Assembly: GCF_003951095.1 (NCBI RefSeq)
Contig: NZ_QXGL01000001.1
Location: 744,001-808,000, forward strand
Source of the DNA: Bifidobacterium goeldii
GTDB lineage: Bacteria > Actinomycetota > Actinomycetes > Actinomycetales > Bifidobacteriaceae
DNA: 64,000 nucleotides
Direction of reading: 5' to 3'
The notes under the pieces: model-generated
What the model was told of the DNA's origin: nothing
Seen by the model: the letters and a program-made list of their open reading frames with translations, nothing else
The model's database searches: none
Position numbers and translations under genes: made by a program
Part shown: positions 33,189 through 41,925 of the stretch, in pieces
Layout: each line of letters opens with the position of its first letter
Numbering within the stretch: the stretch's first letter is position 1

Positions 33189-34697
33189 CTATGCGAGGAA
33201 TCGGCTCACAGTGCGATTGCCTCGACTACTGCCGTCTTTAGAACGCGCGTATGACATGCACAATCCGTTTTCTGCGCGCGTCACCCCCACATACATGAGT
33301 CGACGCTCCTCTTCAAGCGCATCCCCCGGTTGCGGTGAACCGTATGGCATCAGTCCTTCTGAACAGCCGATCATAAACACATACGGAAATTCCAAGCCCT
33401 TCGAGGCATGGATCGTCGAAACCGTCACGCTGCCAGCATTAGCGCTTAATCCCATCGCTTCCAATAGCGCAAGTTTGCTTTGCGCATCGTCGGCGAGCGC
33501 ACTCGCTTGCCATCCAGCATCGCTGCGCACGCGGTAGCGCAAACCTGCAGCTTTCAGCGCAGCGCAAATGGTTGGTTGTTGTGCGTTAATGCGCGTGAGT
33601 ATGGCAAAGTCTGCTGGATGAGCGCCTTGAGCAACCATGCGCGCAATGCGTGCAGCAACGCCTTGTGCCTCATCAGCATCCGTGTCGTATACAGCATGAC
33701 CGACTCGCAACCCGTTTTCGCGCCCTGAAGCAAGGATTAAATAGTCGCTGCGATTGGGTGCCCCAGCTAATACGCGATTCGCATAGCGCACTACTTGTGG
33801 CGTAGAGCGATAGTCAGTACCAAGCGTGATATCAGCGCTCAGCGGGCGGAATTCATCCGCAAAATGCAGCAGATAGTAGCTGCTTGCTCCAGCAAACGAG
33901 TAGATGGTCTGCGCGGGGTCGCCAACTACGCACACGTTGCGATTATCACCAAGCCACAGTCGCATAAGCCGGTGTTGTAGCGGCGAAACGTCTTGGTATT
34001 CGTCGACCGTCAGCCAGCCGATAGATGAGCGGATCGAAGCGGCAGCTTCTTCGAAATCGTCGAGCACATGGCAGGTAAGCAGCAAAATATCGTCGAAGTC
34101 GATCTGCCCGCGCGCGGTTTTTTCTTGCTCGTAGGCGGCGTACACGTCAGCAAAGCGCGCTGGGTCGAGATCTGCGGGCGGCTCGCGGTGCTGGCTGGCG
34201 CACACACGTGCGTAATCATCACCGGCGATGAGCGATATTTTTGCCCAGTTGATTTCCGCGCGCACATCGCGAATGCGCGCGGGTTCTACGTCAGCCATGT
34301 TGGTAACGCGACGCAATGCACGTTCGACAATATCGCGCTGATCGTCAGTAACGTGTGGGAATGGTGCTTCGCAAATGTCAGGCCATACGCGGCGCAATTG
34401 GCGCAATGCGGCCGAATGGAAGGTTGCGGCGGTCACATCGTCGCCAATGCCTAGGGTTTTCAATCGTGAACGCATTTCAGCAGCGGCTTTTACCGAAAAT
34501 GTGACGGCGAGCGTACGGCGAGCATCCCAGTCGCCGCGCGCGCACGCGTAGGCGATACGGCGAGTAACGGTACGTGTTTTGCCAGCTCCAGCGCCGGCGA
34601 TAATACGCACAGGCCCGTTCGCCGCGCTGGCGGCGGCCCGCTGCGATTCGTCAAGCCCCTCAAGAATCGCTTCAGGCGTTAAAGTCGTGTCTGCCAT
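33189..34697 (-). CDS. UvrD/Rep-family (SF1A) ATP-dependent DNA helicase, UvrD2-like
   Basis: Protein of about 502 residues. Motif I G-A-G-A-G-K-T-R-T, motif II V-D-E-Y-Q-D, motif III G-D-P-A-Q-T-I-Y-S-F-A-G, motif V T-I-H-A-S-K-G-L-E-F-P-Y-V and motif VI E-E-E-R-R-L-M-Y-V-G-V-T-R-A are all present. It is shorter than typical UvrD (about 700 residues): the insert domains are compact and the C-terminal HRDC domain of mycobacterial UvrD2 is missing. It unwinds DNA 3' to 5' in repair. The start is uncertain: GGAGG is only one base from the ATG at 34697, and an in-frame GTG lies at 34715. Confidence 0.92.
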   Translation of the reverse strand: MADTTLTPEAILEGLDESQRAAASAANGPVRIIAGAGAGKTRTVTRRIAYACARGDWDARRTLAVTFSVKAAAEMRSRLKTLGIGDDVTAATFHSAALRQLRRVWPDICEAPFPHVTDDQRDIVERALRRVTNMADVEPARIRDVRAEINWAKISLIAGDDYARVCASQHREPPADLDPARFADVYAAYEQEKTARGQIDFDDILLLTCHVLDDFEEAAASIRSSIGWLTVDEYQDVSPLQHRLMRLWLGDNRNVCVVGDPAQTIYSFAGASSYYLLHFADEFRPLSADITLGTDYRSTPQVVRYANRVLAGAPNRSDYLILASGRENGLRVGHAVYDTDADEAQGVAARIARMVAQGAHPADFAILTRINAQQPTICAALKAAGLRYRVRSDAGWQASALADDAQSKLALLEAMGLSANAGSVTVSTIHASKGLEFPYVFMIGCSEGLMPYGSPQPGDALEEERRLMYVGVTRAENGLCMSYARSKDGSSRGNRTVSRFLA

Positions 34698-34818
34698 GCC
34701 TCCATTGTGTCGCACAAACAGCGTATTGCGCCACAGAGTTGCTCAAATGGCCGTGTTTCCGCGCTCTTCGCGGCCACGTCTCGACACGGTAGACGAGCGA
34801 ATGTATTAGTGTGGGAGT

Positions 34819-36615
34819 GTGACTCATCGAAGCAATCTTATGTTGGCGGCGCTTACCTCGGCGATTATGCCTGGCATCGTCGTGGCCGGCGTACGCGCTA
34901 GTGACCAAGGCAATGATACAGACGCCGCAGTAGGCATCGATCAGGCCGTTGTGCAGGACGCTGCAGGCCGACAGTATGACGTGTACGCTTGCGATAGCGA
35001 CGAGGGCCGTAAGCGCTTACAGGGCCGTGTGCGTGCAGCGCAGACGCTTAAGCGTGCGAAAGACCCAGCCGCTTTGGGTTTTGCGTTGGATAATGTGCTT
35101 GCATTCGCGGATGGCAAGGGCGAGAACAGTGTCACCGGTGGCACTGCGGTGATGGCAGCCACCCATCGTGCAGGCACTGCACGCCCGTTAACGTTGCTGA
35201 CATTAGACGATTGCGCGAGTGTAGGCACGGCAATTGGTGCGATTCACCGGTTGCGCCCGAACTTTTTGCAGGCTGAATCGTACCCTGTGTTTACTACGGG
35301 GCAGATTCGCGCGCAGTTGACTGCGTGGATTAAGCGTTTGCAGCAGGCGGGTCATGTGCCTGCTGAAATTACGGCAAGCTGGTCCAGCATTATTGAAACT
35401 GAAGGCTTGTGGTCGTTTTTGACTTGCCCGGTACATGGCGGCTTTTCGGATGGTGACTTCCTGTTTGAAGGGTCTACGATTACTGCGATCACGAACTGGC
35501 AGGATATGCAGGTCAATGATCCTGCGCGTGATTTGGCGTGGATTTTCGCCAAGTTGGACAATGATCATCGCAATGCAGTTCTTGCTGCATACGGTCGCAT
35601 GATGGGTTCACGTCTTGATGATCTCATCATGCTGCGCGCTAACCTGTGGCTGCAAATGGAGCAGGTGGGTGATTTTATTTCCGCATTGAACCGTGCGGAT
35701 AGTCAGAAAATCATGCAGTTCAAAGCGCAGGTGGAGCGACTCGCTCACCAGTTGGGGCGCTTTACTCAGCAGCAGCGCACGACAACCACGACTGCTAGTG
35801 CTGCCAGTAGCCGCAATCCTTCGACGATTACGGTGGGCACATTGCTGGATGCCGAGGAACGCCGTCAGGCTGCGGCGCAATCGCGAGCCGACCGCGCTGC
35901 TGACCGCGCCGCCGATCCGAATGATGAAACTGATGAGACCGATCGCACCGGTTCAGCTGATATTCAAGCTGCAGGCACGGTGAGCGCTACGCAGCCGAGT
36001 GCTGCACCGGTCACGCGCGCTCATACTGCGTATAACGCTGCCTCTACGTGGACGAATCAGGAAGCCTCCTCATCGGAGACGATCGTTGTACACCGTGTAG
36101 CAACCTCTGCATCGTCGTCAACTGACGCGGATGATAAGACTGACGATCATGCTCCGGTAGCGGCCGCATCATCGACGGCAACGCCATCGGTTGCAACGCC
36201 ATCAACTGCCGCATCGTCAACTACAACACCGTCGGTGTGGAATATGGCGGCAGCAGCGCCGGCATCGTATCCGGCTGCACGATCGCCGTTTGCTTCCGCA
36301 AAACCGCAGCAGTCTCAGTCGCAGGAAGCGCCAACGATTGCGATTCCGCTTCTTGAGCGTGAAGAGCGGGCTATGCGTGATGCGCAGTCGAGTCTGATTC
36401 CTTCGGCAAGTGCGAAGCACACGTCTGAAACAGTGACGGTCGCACAAACGCCAATTACTACGGCAGATAGCGCTGAAGATGATGACGATACGGGTGATGC
36501 TGCCGTGACTGTCAGCGTGGAAACCGATGACACTGATAGTCACGATATTGTGCAAACCGCTGGCACCAATGATGACCTTGATGACGATACGAATGACAAC
36601 ACGCCCAAAGCGTAA
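34819..36615 (+). CDS. Phosphotransferase-fold protein with lost catalytic residues
   Basis: Protein of 598 residues. Residues 1-300 resemble an aminoglycoside/macrolide phosphotransferase fold: V-H-G-G-F-S-D-G-D-F-L-F and I-T-N-W-Q-D-M-Q-V-N-D-P-A-R-D-L-A-W occupy the places of the catalytic loop H-G-D-x-x-x-x-N and the metal-binding I-D-W. The key residues differ: Asp to Gly208, Asn to Asp213 and Asp to Asn226. It therefore looks like a pseudokinase. The last 280 residues are a low-complexity Ala/Ser/Thr/Asp-rich tail. Start GTG 34819 follows GGGAG closely; an ATG at 34840 is possible. Divergent from the helicase gene; this pairing suggests a conserved but unknown link. Confidence 0.72.
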   Translation: MTHRSNLMLAALTSAIMPGIVVAGVRASDQGNDTDAAVGIDQAVVQDAAGRQYDVYACDSDEGRKRLQGRVRAAQTLKRAKDPAALGFALDNVLAFADGKGENSVTGGTAVMAATHRAGTARPLTLLTLDDCASVGTAIGAIHRLRPNFLQAESYPVFTTGQIRAQLTAWIKRLQQAGHVPAEITASWSSIIETEGLWSFLTCPVHGGFSDGDFLFEGSTITAITNWQDMQVNDPARDLAWIFAKLDNDHRNAVLAAYGRMMGSRLDDLIMLRANLWLQMEQVGDFISALNRADSQKIMQFKAQVERLAHQLGRFTQQQRTTTTTASAASSRNPSTITVGTLLDAEERRQAAAQSRADRAADRAADPNDETDETDRTGSADIQAAGTVSATQPSAAPVTRAHTAYNAASTWTNQEASSSETIVVHRVATSASSSTDADDKTDDHAPVAAASSTATPSVATPSTAASSTTTPSVWNMAAAAPASYPAARSPFASAKPQQSQSQEAPTIAIPLLEREERAMRDAQSSLIPSASAKHTSETVTVAQTPITTADSAEDDDDTGDAAVTVSVETDDTDSHDIVQTAGTNDDLDDDTNDNTPKA

Positions 36616-36735
36616 CTAGTTGCCCCACTGCTCTTAGAGTAGGCAGCATGGTCACAGGCTTATCGCCGCAGACAGTTCATGTAAGAGCGCACGGCCGTTA
36701 AGTAACGACAGTCACAGTACAGCGAAAGAGGAATT

Positions 36736-36960
36736 ATGGATATCGAACTTGGCATCCAGAATGTTGCCCGCCCGGTCACGTTCAGCACCGATGACAGTGC
36801 TGAAACAGTGACTGCCGCTATTGAATCGGCGCTGTCAGCAGGTACGCCGATTAAGCTGCTTGACGAGAAGGGCCGCCATATTGTGGTGCCGGCAAACGCA
36901 CTCGGCTATGCGGTGATCGGTTCTGAAACCAAGCATGCTGTTGGTTTCGGCGCACTGTGA
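36736..36960 (+). CDS. DUF3107 family protein
   Basis: Small protein of 74 residues beginning M-D-I-E-L-G-I-Q-N-V-A-R-P-V and containing L-L-D-E-K-G-R-H-I-V-V-P-A, matching DUF3107, an actinobacterial family of unknown function usually found near uvrD2-like genes. GAAAGAGG lies a few bases before the ATG. Monocistronic by the strong hairpin after it. Confidence 0.88.
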   Translation: MDIELGIQNVARPVTFSTDDSAETVTAAIESALSAGTPIKLLDEKGRHIVVPANALGYAVIGSETKHAVGFGAL

Positions 36961-37010
36961 TCAGCAGTTGTTAGCAGCAACAGCAAACCGGTGCAATTAC
37001 TGAGTTTGCA

Positions 37011-37062
37011 ATTACCAATGTAGGGGTGTAGTTCCAGTGAGCTACACCCCTACATTGGTAAT
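37011..37062. terminator. Bidirectional terminator with 21-bp arms
   Basis: A perfect 21-base inverted repeat (37011-37031 with 37042-37062), core GTAGGGGTGTAG/CTACACCCCTAC, loop 10 bases, lies between the convergent DUF3107 and PHP genes; AT-rich ends (ATTACC.../...GGTAAT) give weak T-tracts on both sides. Confidence 0.85.
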
Positions 37063-37072
37063 GTGCGAGCGC

Positions 37073-37954
37073 TTACGCGAGCGGAATCGCTCCGCGACGC
37101 ACAATTTCCGCCACGGTTGCGTCATCGGTGAGATTCTCACCCAATACGTTCGGTTTGCCGGCGCCATGCCAATCCGAGCCGCCGGTGACCAGCAGATGAT
37201 GGCGTTGTGCGATCGCCAGCAAACGCTCACGCTGCTCGGGCGGATTATCACGATGCCACACTTCAAGCCCGTCAAGCCCCTCGTTAATCAAGCACTCTAA
37301 TTGTGCGTCTGATAGCAGCACACGATTGCGGTTTAATGCGCCAGGATGCGCGATAATCACCACACCACCCGCTGCCGCTACTGCTGCAAGCACTTCATGC
37401 GTGGTTGGCGATGGTGTTGGAATGTAATATTTCGATGATGCGCTGACCACGCCAGCAAACGCTTCCGAGCGGTTCGTGTACACGCCGGCAGCCACCAGAG
37501 CGTCAGCAATATGCGGGCGCCCAACTGTGGTACGTCCACCTTCTTTGACTTGATCGAGCACTGACTGCCAGCTAATCGGATAATCCTCGCTTAAACGCGC
37601 CACCATTGCTTTCGTACGCTTCAATCGCGCTTCACGCGTATGCGCAAATAAATCCGACGTATGCCGGTCCCGCGGATCATATTGGAACGCCAACATGTGC
37701 ACTGATACGTCCCCATCACATGCGGTGATCTCTGTACCGCGTAACAGGGGCATGCCCGCCGCCTGCGCTGCACGTTGCGCATCTGGCCAGCCGCTGGTCG
37801 TGTCATGGTCCGAAATAGACACGCCATGCAATCCAATATCATGGCTGAGCTCAACAAGTTCTTCAGGCGTTTTAGTCCCGTCAGAAAACACCGTATGGCA
37901 ATGAATGTCCCAGCCCTCCTGCGGAGGCACGTTCACGATGTCAATACGAGTCAT
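37073..37954 (-). CDS. PHP-domain phosphoesterase
   Basis: Protein of 293 residues from M-T-R-I-D-I. D-I-H-C-H-T-V-F-S-D-G-T, V-S-I-S-D-H-D-T-T-S-G, R-G-T-E-I-T, I-A-H-P-G-A and G-S-D-W-H-G-A carry the metal-binding His/Asp/Glu residues of the PHP fold, in the arrangement of 3',5'-nucleotide and pAp phosphatases. The exact substrate is not shown. The start is chosen as the last Met before the first motif; no ribosome site is obvious, so a leaderless message is possible. The 60-residue upstream extension overlaps the promoter of the divergent VKOR gene. Confidence 0.88.
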   Translation of the reverse strand: MTRIDIVNVPPQEGWDIHCHTVFSDGTKTPEELVELSHDIGLHGVSISDHDTTSGWPDAQRAAQAAGMPLLRGTEITACDGDVSVHMLAFQYDPRDRHTSDLFAHTREARLKRTKAMVARLSEDYPISWQSVLDQVKEGGRTTVGRPHIADALVAAGVYTNRSEAFAGVVSASSKYYIPTPSPTTHEVLAAVAAAGGVVIIAHPGALNRNRVLLSDAQLECLINEGLDGLEVWHRDNPPEQRERLLAIAQRHHLLVTGGSDWHGAGKPNVLGENLTDDATVAEIVRRGAIPLA

Positions 37955-38128
37955 ACACACCATCGTATGCGCTGACATGCCAGACACACGCCGGACGCGC
38001 AGAGCGCTATAAGCATTGTGCAGCAGCCTCACTGCGCGCGGCAACACGTGCACATATCGGTTGTCGGGCAGTACGCGCCTTACACTGGGATGCACACACC
38101 AGAGACGCGACAGGGGAAGCGAGGCACT

Positions 38129-38803
38129 ATGAGCCATAACGACACCGAAGCAGCTACTACGACGAGCACAATCGCAGCCAATACTGATTCGACTGCACTA
38201 CGCGGTTTTCGGCATAGTGCAACATGGACGTATCTCATTGCGCTGATTGCTTCAGTGGTTGCATTGTTTGTTTCCTTCATGCTGGCCGCTGAAACGCTGC
38301 AACTCGCACGTCACCCTGATGCCAAGCTCGGTTGTGATGTGAACGCGCTCGTATCGTGTTCAACAGTGGCACAATCATGGCAGGCAGAATTCATCAAGTT
38401 TGCCGGCTTGAGCTTCCCGAACGCGTTCTTCGGTATCGCGGCTGAATCCGTGTTCGTCACTATTGCAGTCATTGGACTTGCTCGCGTTGTAGTGCCCCGT
38501 TGGTTCGCCTTGTGCACGTGGCTCGGCTCGCTCGCCGCGATCCTGTACGCGTACTGGCTGTTCACGCAGTCAATGTTCGTCATCAACGCGCTGTGCCCCT
38601 ACTGCTTGGTGCTGATGTTCTCCTCCACGATCCAGTTCATGGCCTTCAGCCATGCCACAGTGAGTGTGCAGCATATGCCGCGTAATGCGCGCGGTTTGAG
38701 CAAGTACTACCGTCTCAACTTTGATCTTATGGTTGATGTGGTGTGGGTACTGGCGATTATTACGCTGATTTTGGTTGTTGATGGACCCGCGATTTTCGCG
38801 TAA
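38129..38803 (+). CDS. Vitamin K epoxide reductase (VKOR) family protein
   Basis: Integral membrane protein of 224 residues with about five hydrophobic segments. The loop C-D-V-N-A-L-V-S-C-S and the active-site C-P-Y-C in A-L-C-P-Y-C-L-V-L-M are the two cysteine pairs of bacterial VKOR. It passes electrons from periplasmic-side thiol oxidoreductases to quinone, or works with a DsbA-like partner, to form disulfides in exported proteins. Bifidobacteria lack a respiratory chain, so the electron acceptor is an open question. Start ATG 38129 follows GGGGAAGCGAGG. Confidence 0.93.
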   Translation: MSHNDTEAATTTSTIAANTDSTALRGFRHSATWTYLIALIASVVALFVSFMLAAETLQLARHPDAKLGCDVNALVSCSTVAQSWQAEFIKFAGLSFPNAFFGIAAESVFVTIAVIGLARVVVPRWFALCTWLGSLAAILYAYWLFTQSMFVINALCPYCLVLMFSSTIQFMAFSHATVSVQHMPRNARGLSKYYRLNFDLMVDVVWVLAIITLILVVDGPAIFA

Positions 38804-38840
38804 ACATCAACGATACTTAGCTACTGACCTACTTACATAG

Positions 38841-38876
38841 ACGACGGCCCGGGGAGATTTCTCCTCGGGCCGTCGT
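38841..38876. terminator. GC-rich hairpin between VKOR and dapF
   Basis: ACGACGGCCCGGGGAGA (38841-38857) pairs with TCTCCTCGGGCCGTCGT (38860-38876) with one G-T mismatch and a 2-base centre. Shared terminator of the two convergent genes, though no T-run follows. Confidence 0.75.
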
Positions 38877-38911
38877 GGTCAATAGTGACGAATGCGCATT
38901 CAGTTATTCGA

Positions 38912-39805
38912 TTACAGCAGTGTGATTTGTGCGACGATCGTCGCAGCACCAGTCAGCTTCACATCGTCATCTGTCACGTCTACGCGCAGTGTGCCGCCGC
39001 GCACCGTAATATCCCAATGGTCAATACCGGTTTTCGCGCGCAACGTCACGCCTGTAGCGCACAAGCCGGTGCCGCAGGAGAGTGTTTCGCCACAACCGCG
39101 CTCGTTGACGCGCATAGTGGCCCAACCGCATCCTTGAGCGCGATCAATATCGTCAATGCGCACAAATTCAACGTTCTGATCGGTCTCAATCACCGGCTCA
39201 ACGCGTGGCTTCACTACTAAATTCAACGCTTCTACTTGAGGAAGTGTGGAGCCAGCGCCCTCTACTAGAGCCACCACATGCGGATTGCCCATGTCTACAA
39301 ACGTGCCGTTTGCACTGCCCTCAGTGCCAGGAATGGTCACTTGGTATGCATCCTGTGCGCCCATCGTCCACGCGCCCATATCCACTTGGTACACGTCGCG
39401 ACCATACGGTGCCACATCGCCCAACGGTGTCAGTATTTTCACGCCGGCGCGCGTTCCTAATCGCAATGGTTCGCCAGCAGGCGCATACCCCTCGCGCTGA
39501 GCGAACAAAGCAGTCGCGCGCGTACCGTTACCGCACATTTCAGCAAGCGAACCGTCTGCATTGCGATAATCCATAAACCATTCCGCTCCCCCAGCCTGGC
39601 ACGTCTGAAGCTGTTCAGCGGAGAGATCCGCTACATATTCCGGATGAGTCAGACGCAGCAAACCATCGCCGCCAATACCAAAATGACGATCGCACAGCGA
39701 GCGAATTTCGTCCTCGCTCGGCGCAAATTCACCTGTGGGATCAGCGTAAACGACGAAATCATTGCCGGTCGCGTGTGCTTTGTATACGATGTTTGGAATG
39801 CTCAT
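38912..39805 (-). CDS. dapF: Diaminopimelate epimerase
   Basis: Protein of 297 residues. H-A-T-G-N-D-F-V-V-Y at the N-terminus, A-E-M-C-G-N-G-T-R-A with the first catalytic Cys and C-G-E-T-L-S-C-G-T-G-L-C-A-T with the second are diagnostic. It converts LL- to meso-diaminopimelate for lysine; in bifidobacteria, many of which use Lys or Orn in the peptide bridge, the lysine route is the likely demand. The ATG at 39805 is chosen because the catalytic domain begins at once; the upstream extension is not conserved in type. Confidence 0.95.
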   Translation of the reverse strand: MSIPNIVYKAHATGNDFVVYADPTGEFAPSEDEIRSLCDRHFGIGGDGLLRLTHPEYVADLSAEQLQTCQAGGAEWFMDYRNADGSLAEMCGNGTRATALFAQREGYAPAGEPLRLGTRAGVKILTPLGDVAPYGRDVYQVDMGAWTMGAQDAYQVTIPGTEGSANGTFVDMGNPHVVALVEGAGSTLPQVEALNLVVKPRVEPVIETDQNVEFVRIDDIDRAQGCGWATMRVNERGCGETLSCGTGLCATGVTLRAKTGIDHWDITVRGGTLRVDVTDDDVKLTGAATIVAQITLL

Positions 39806-40036
39806 AATCACCAGCCTACCGTTATGCAGCACTGTTGAAATCGCGCGTCTCGCGGCGAGCGCCACACGACTACCACATTCCATGCACTACGCTGGTGAAC
39901 GTTACTAGGCTCACGCAGTCGGCACAGTTCAGCTCACAGGCTGAAACCGCCGGCGTGCGTAGAGGCGTAGAGACAAACGCGTACGAATATTGACCGCGAA
40001 CACTGATGGACTGATGAGGAAAGGCGGCAGACGGCT

Positions 40037-40813
40037 ATGACTTCGACGGCGCCGATCGGCGTATTTGACTCCGGATTAGGTGGCATTTCAGTAGTGCGTC
40101 AACTGGTGCATGACATGCCTCATGAGCGCGTGCTGTATTTTGGTGATTCCGCTCATGCTCCGTATGGTGTCAAAACCCCCGAGCAGGTGCGTGAGCTCAG
40201 TCTGCGCATTGTGAAACGCTTCGTGGAACAAGGTGTGAAAGCGGTGGTGATCGCTTGCAATACCGCCACTTCTGCTGCTGTCAACGAGTTGCGCGACTTG
40301 TATGATTTCCCGATTATCGGCATGGAACCAGCGTTGAAAGTCGCGTGCGACCGCGGTCATGGCGTGCGCCAGCGCGTGATCGTTGCTGCTACCCCGCTGA
40401 CTTTGCGTGAACACAAGTTTGCGGCACTCATGGATCGGTTCAAGGAAGATCATACGATTTTCCCCGAGCCTTGCCCTGATCTGGTAGAAATCGTGGAAAG
40501 CGGGCAGCTTGATAATCATGATCTGGTAATGCATACGCTGCACCAGTATTTTGACCAGTATGATCTCTCATCGATTGACTCGGTAGTGTTGGGTTGCACG
40601 CATTTTGTGTTCTACCGTGAGTATTTCCGCGAACTGCTGCCTGATACGGCGGCGATTATTGACGGCAACGAGGGCACGGTGCGTCATTTGGGTGTGGTGT
40701 TGGAATCGTTGGGCAAGCTTGCGCCTGAAGATGCAGCCGGTTCGGTGGAACTTGCGAACTCTGACCCGAGTGAGCGTATTGCAACACTGTCGCGTGAACT
40801 ATTGGAACGGTAA
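40037..40813 (+). CDS. murI: Glutamate racemase
   Basis: Protein of 258 residues. [13 protein letters not shown] is the N-terminal motif; [10 protein letters not shown] and V-L-G-C-T-H-F carry the two catalytic cysteines. It supplies D-glutamate for peptidoglycan. The ATG follows AAAGGCGG. The patatin-like gene follows by 69 bases on the same strand and could share its message. Confidence 0.97.
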   Translation: MTSTAPIGVFDSGLGGISVVRQLVHDMPHERVLYFGDSAHAPYGVKTPEQVRELSLRIVKRFVEQGVKAVVIACNTATSAAVNELRDLYDFPIIGMEPALKVACDRGHGVRQRVIVAATPLTLREHKFAALMDRFKEDHTIFPEPCPDLVEIVESGQLDNHDLVMHTLHQYFDQYDLSSIDSVVLGCTHFVFYREYFRELLPDTAAIIDGNEGTVRHLGVVLESLGKLAPEDAAGSVELANSDPSERIATLSRELLER

Positions 40814-40882
40814 CAACCTTCCATTGTCGTGACTGCGCGCGTAAGCTCACGCTATCAGTGAATCATCGTTAAGGGGGTCAAG

Positions 40883-41740
40883 ATGAGTAGCACACAGCAT
40901 AAGACAGCGTTAATTGATGTCGGCGGCGGATTCCGCGCGATTTTTGGCGCTGGCGTAATGGACCGTTGCCTTGAAGACGGTATTGCCTTTGACCATTGCT
41001 ATGGCGTTTCCGCTGGTAGTGCGAATATGGTGTCGTTCATTGCTGGCCAGCATGGTCGTAACCATAAGTTCTACACTGAGTACGCGTTTCGCAAAGAGTA
41101 CGCGAGCTTTGACTCATATGTGCGCAATCATAATTTTGCCAATCTGGATTACGTCTATGGCACGTTAAGTAATCATGATGGCGAGTATCCGGTAGATTTC
41201 GCCGCGTTTGAAGCTAACCCTACAGGGTTCACTGTGGTGGCATGCAATGCTGAAGATGGTTCGACGAAGTATTTTGATAAGTCGGACGTGCATTATGACG
41301 ATTTCAATATTATGAAAGCTTCAAGTGCAGTACCCGTAGCCTGCGAACCATATGTGATTGATGGCGTGCCGTATTTTGATGGCGGTATTGCTGATCCGGT
41401 GCCAGTGCAGAAGGCGTTGGATGATGGTTACGATCGCGTCGTGCTTATTTTGACTCGATTGAAGGATGTGTTGCGCGAGCAAAAGCGCGATATTGCGCCA
41501 GCGCGTATTCTGAAACGCTCCTACCCGGCCGCGGCAGAACGTCTGCTGAACCGCTACCAGACCTACAACGATGAGGTAGCGTTGGCGAAAAAGTATGAGC
41601 AGGATGGTCGCGTGCTTATTCTTGCGCCTGACGACTTGTGCGGCTTGTCAACGTTGAGTAAATCGTTTGAAGGACTTGAGCTGATGTACCGCAAGGGGTA
41701 TGCGGCTGCTGAGGCGATTCGCCCATTCCTTGCCAGTTGA
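40883..41740 (+). CDS. Patatin-like phospholipase
   Basis: Protein of 285 residues with no signal peptide. [12 protein letters not shown] (oxyanion loop), G-V-S-A-G-S-A (nucleophile Ser in G-x-S-x-G) and Y-F-D-G-G-I-A-D-P (catalytic Asp in D-G-G) form the patatin Ser-Asp dyad; the closest look is to the YjjU/RssA-type bacterial branch. It likely hydrolyses phospholipids or lysophospholipids in the cytoplasm. AAGGGGG precedes the ATG. Its stop codon lies inside the first unit of a 15-base tandem repeat. Confidence 0.9.
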   Translation: MSSTQHKTALIDVGGGFRAIFGAGVMDRCLEDGIAFDHCYGVSAGSANMVSFIAGQHGRNHKFYTEYAFRKEYASFDSYVRNHNFANLDYVYGTLSNHDGEYPVDFAAFEANPTGFTVVACNAEDGSTKYFDKSDVHYDDFNIMKASSAVPVACEPYVIDGVPYFDGGIADPVPVQKALDDGYDRVVLILTRLKDVLREQKRDIAPARILKRSYPAAAERLLNRYQTYNDEVALAKKYEQDGRVLILAPDDLCGLSTLSKSFEGLELMYRKGYAAAEAIRPFLAS

Positions 41741-41855
41741 GTTGAGCACCGTTGAGTTGAGCACCGTTGAGTTGAGCACCGTTGAGTTGAGCACCGTTGA
41801 GTTGAGCACCGTTGAGTTGAGCACCGTTGAGTTGAGCACCGTTGAGTTGAGCACT
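41736..41855. repeat. 8 x 15-bp tandem repeat at the patatin stop codon
   Basis: Eight head-to-tail copies of GTTGAGTTGAGCACC run without a break from 41736 to 41855; only the last base of the last copy differs (T for C). There are no spacers, so this is a minisatellite and not a CRISPR array. The stop codon of the upstream gene (41738-41740) is inside unit one, and each unit holds a TGA in that frame. Confidence 0.97.
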
Positions 41856-41925
41856 GAGCCGCAGTAACTAGCTCAGCACACAACTCAACCGCGTATCTGC
41901 ATATTGCGAACCGCAAAGTCGCACA

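Noticed and set aside
41736-41855. CRISPR array
   Set aside because: The repeats are 15 bases long and contiguous with no unique spacers and no cas genes nearby; it is a minisatellite.
41563-41916. Pentapeptide-repeat protein read from the minus strand of the minisatellite
   Set aside because: The frame is a by-product of a 15-base unit, overlaps the patatin gene and has no ribosome-binding site.
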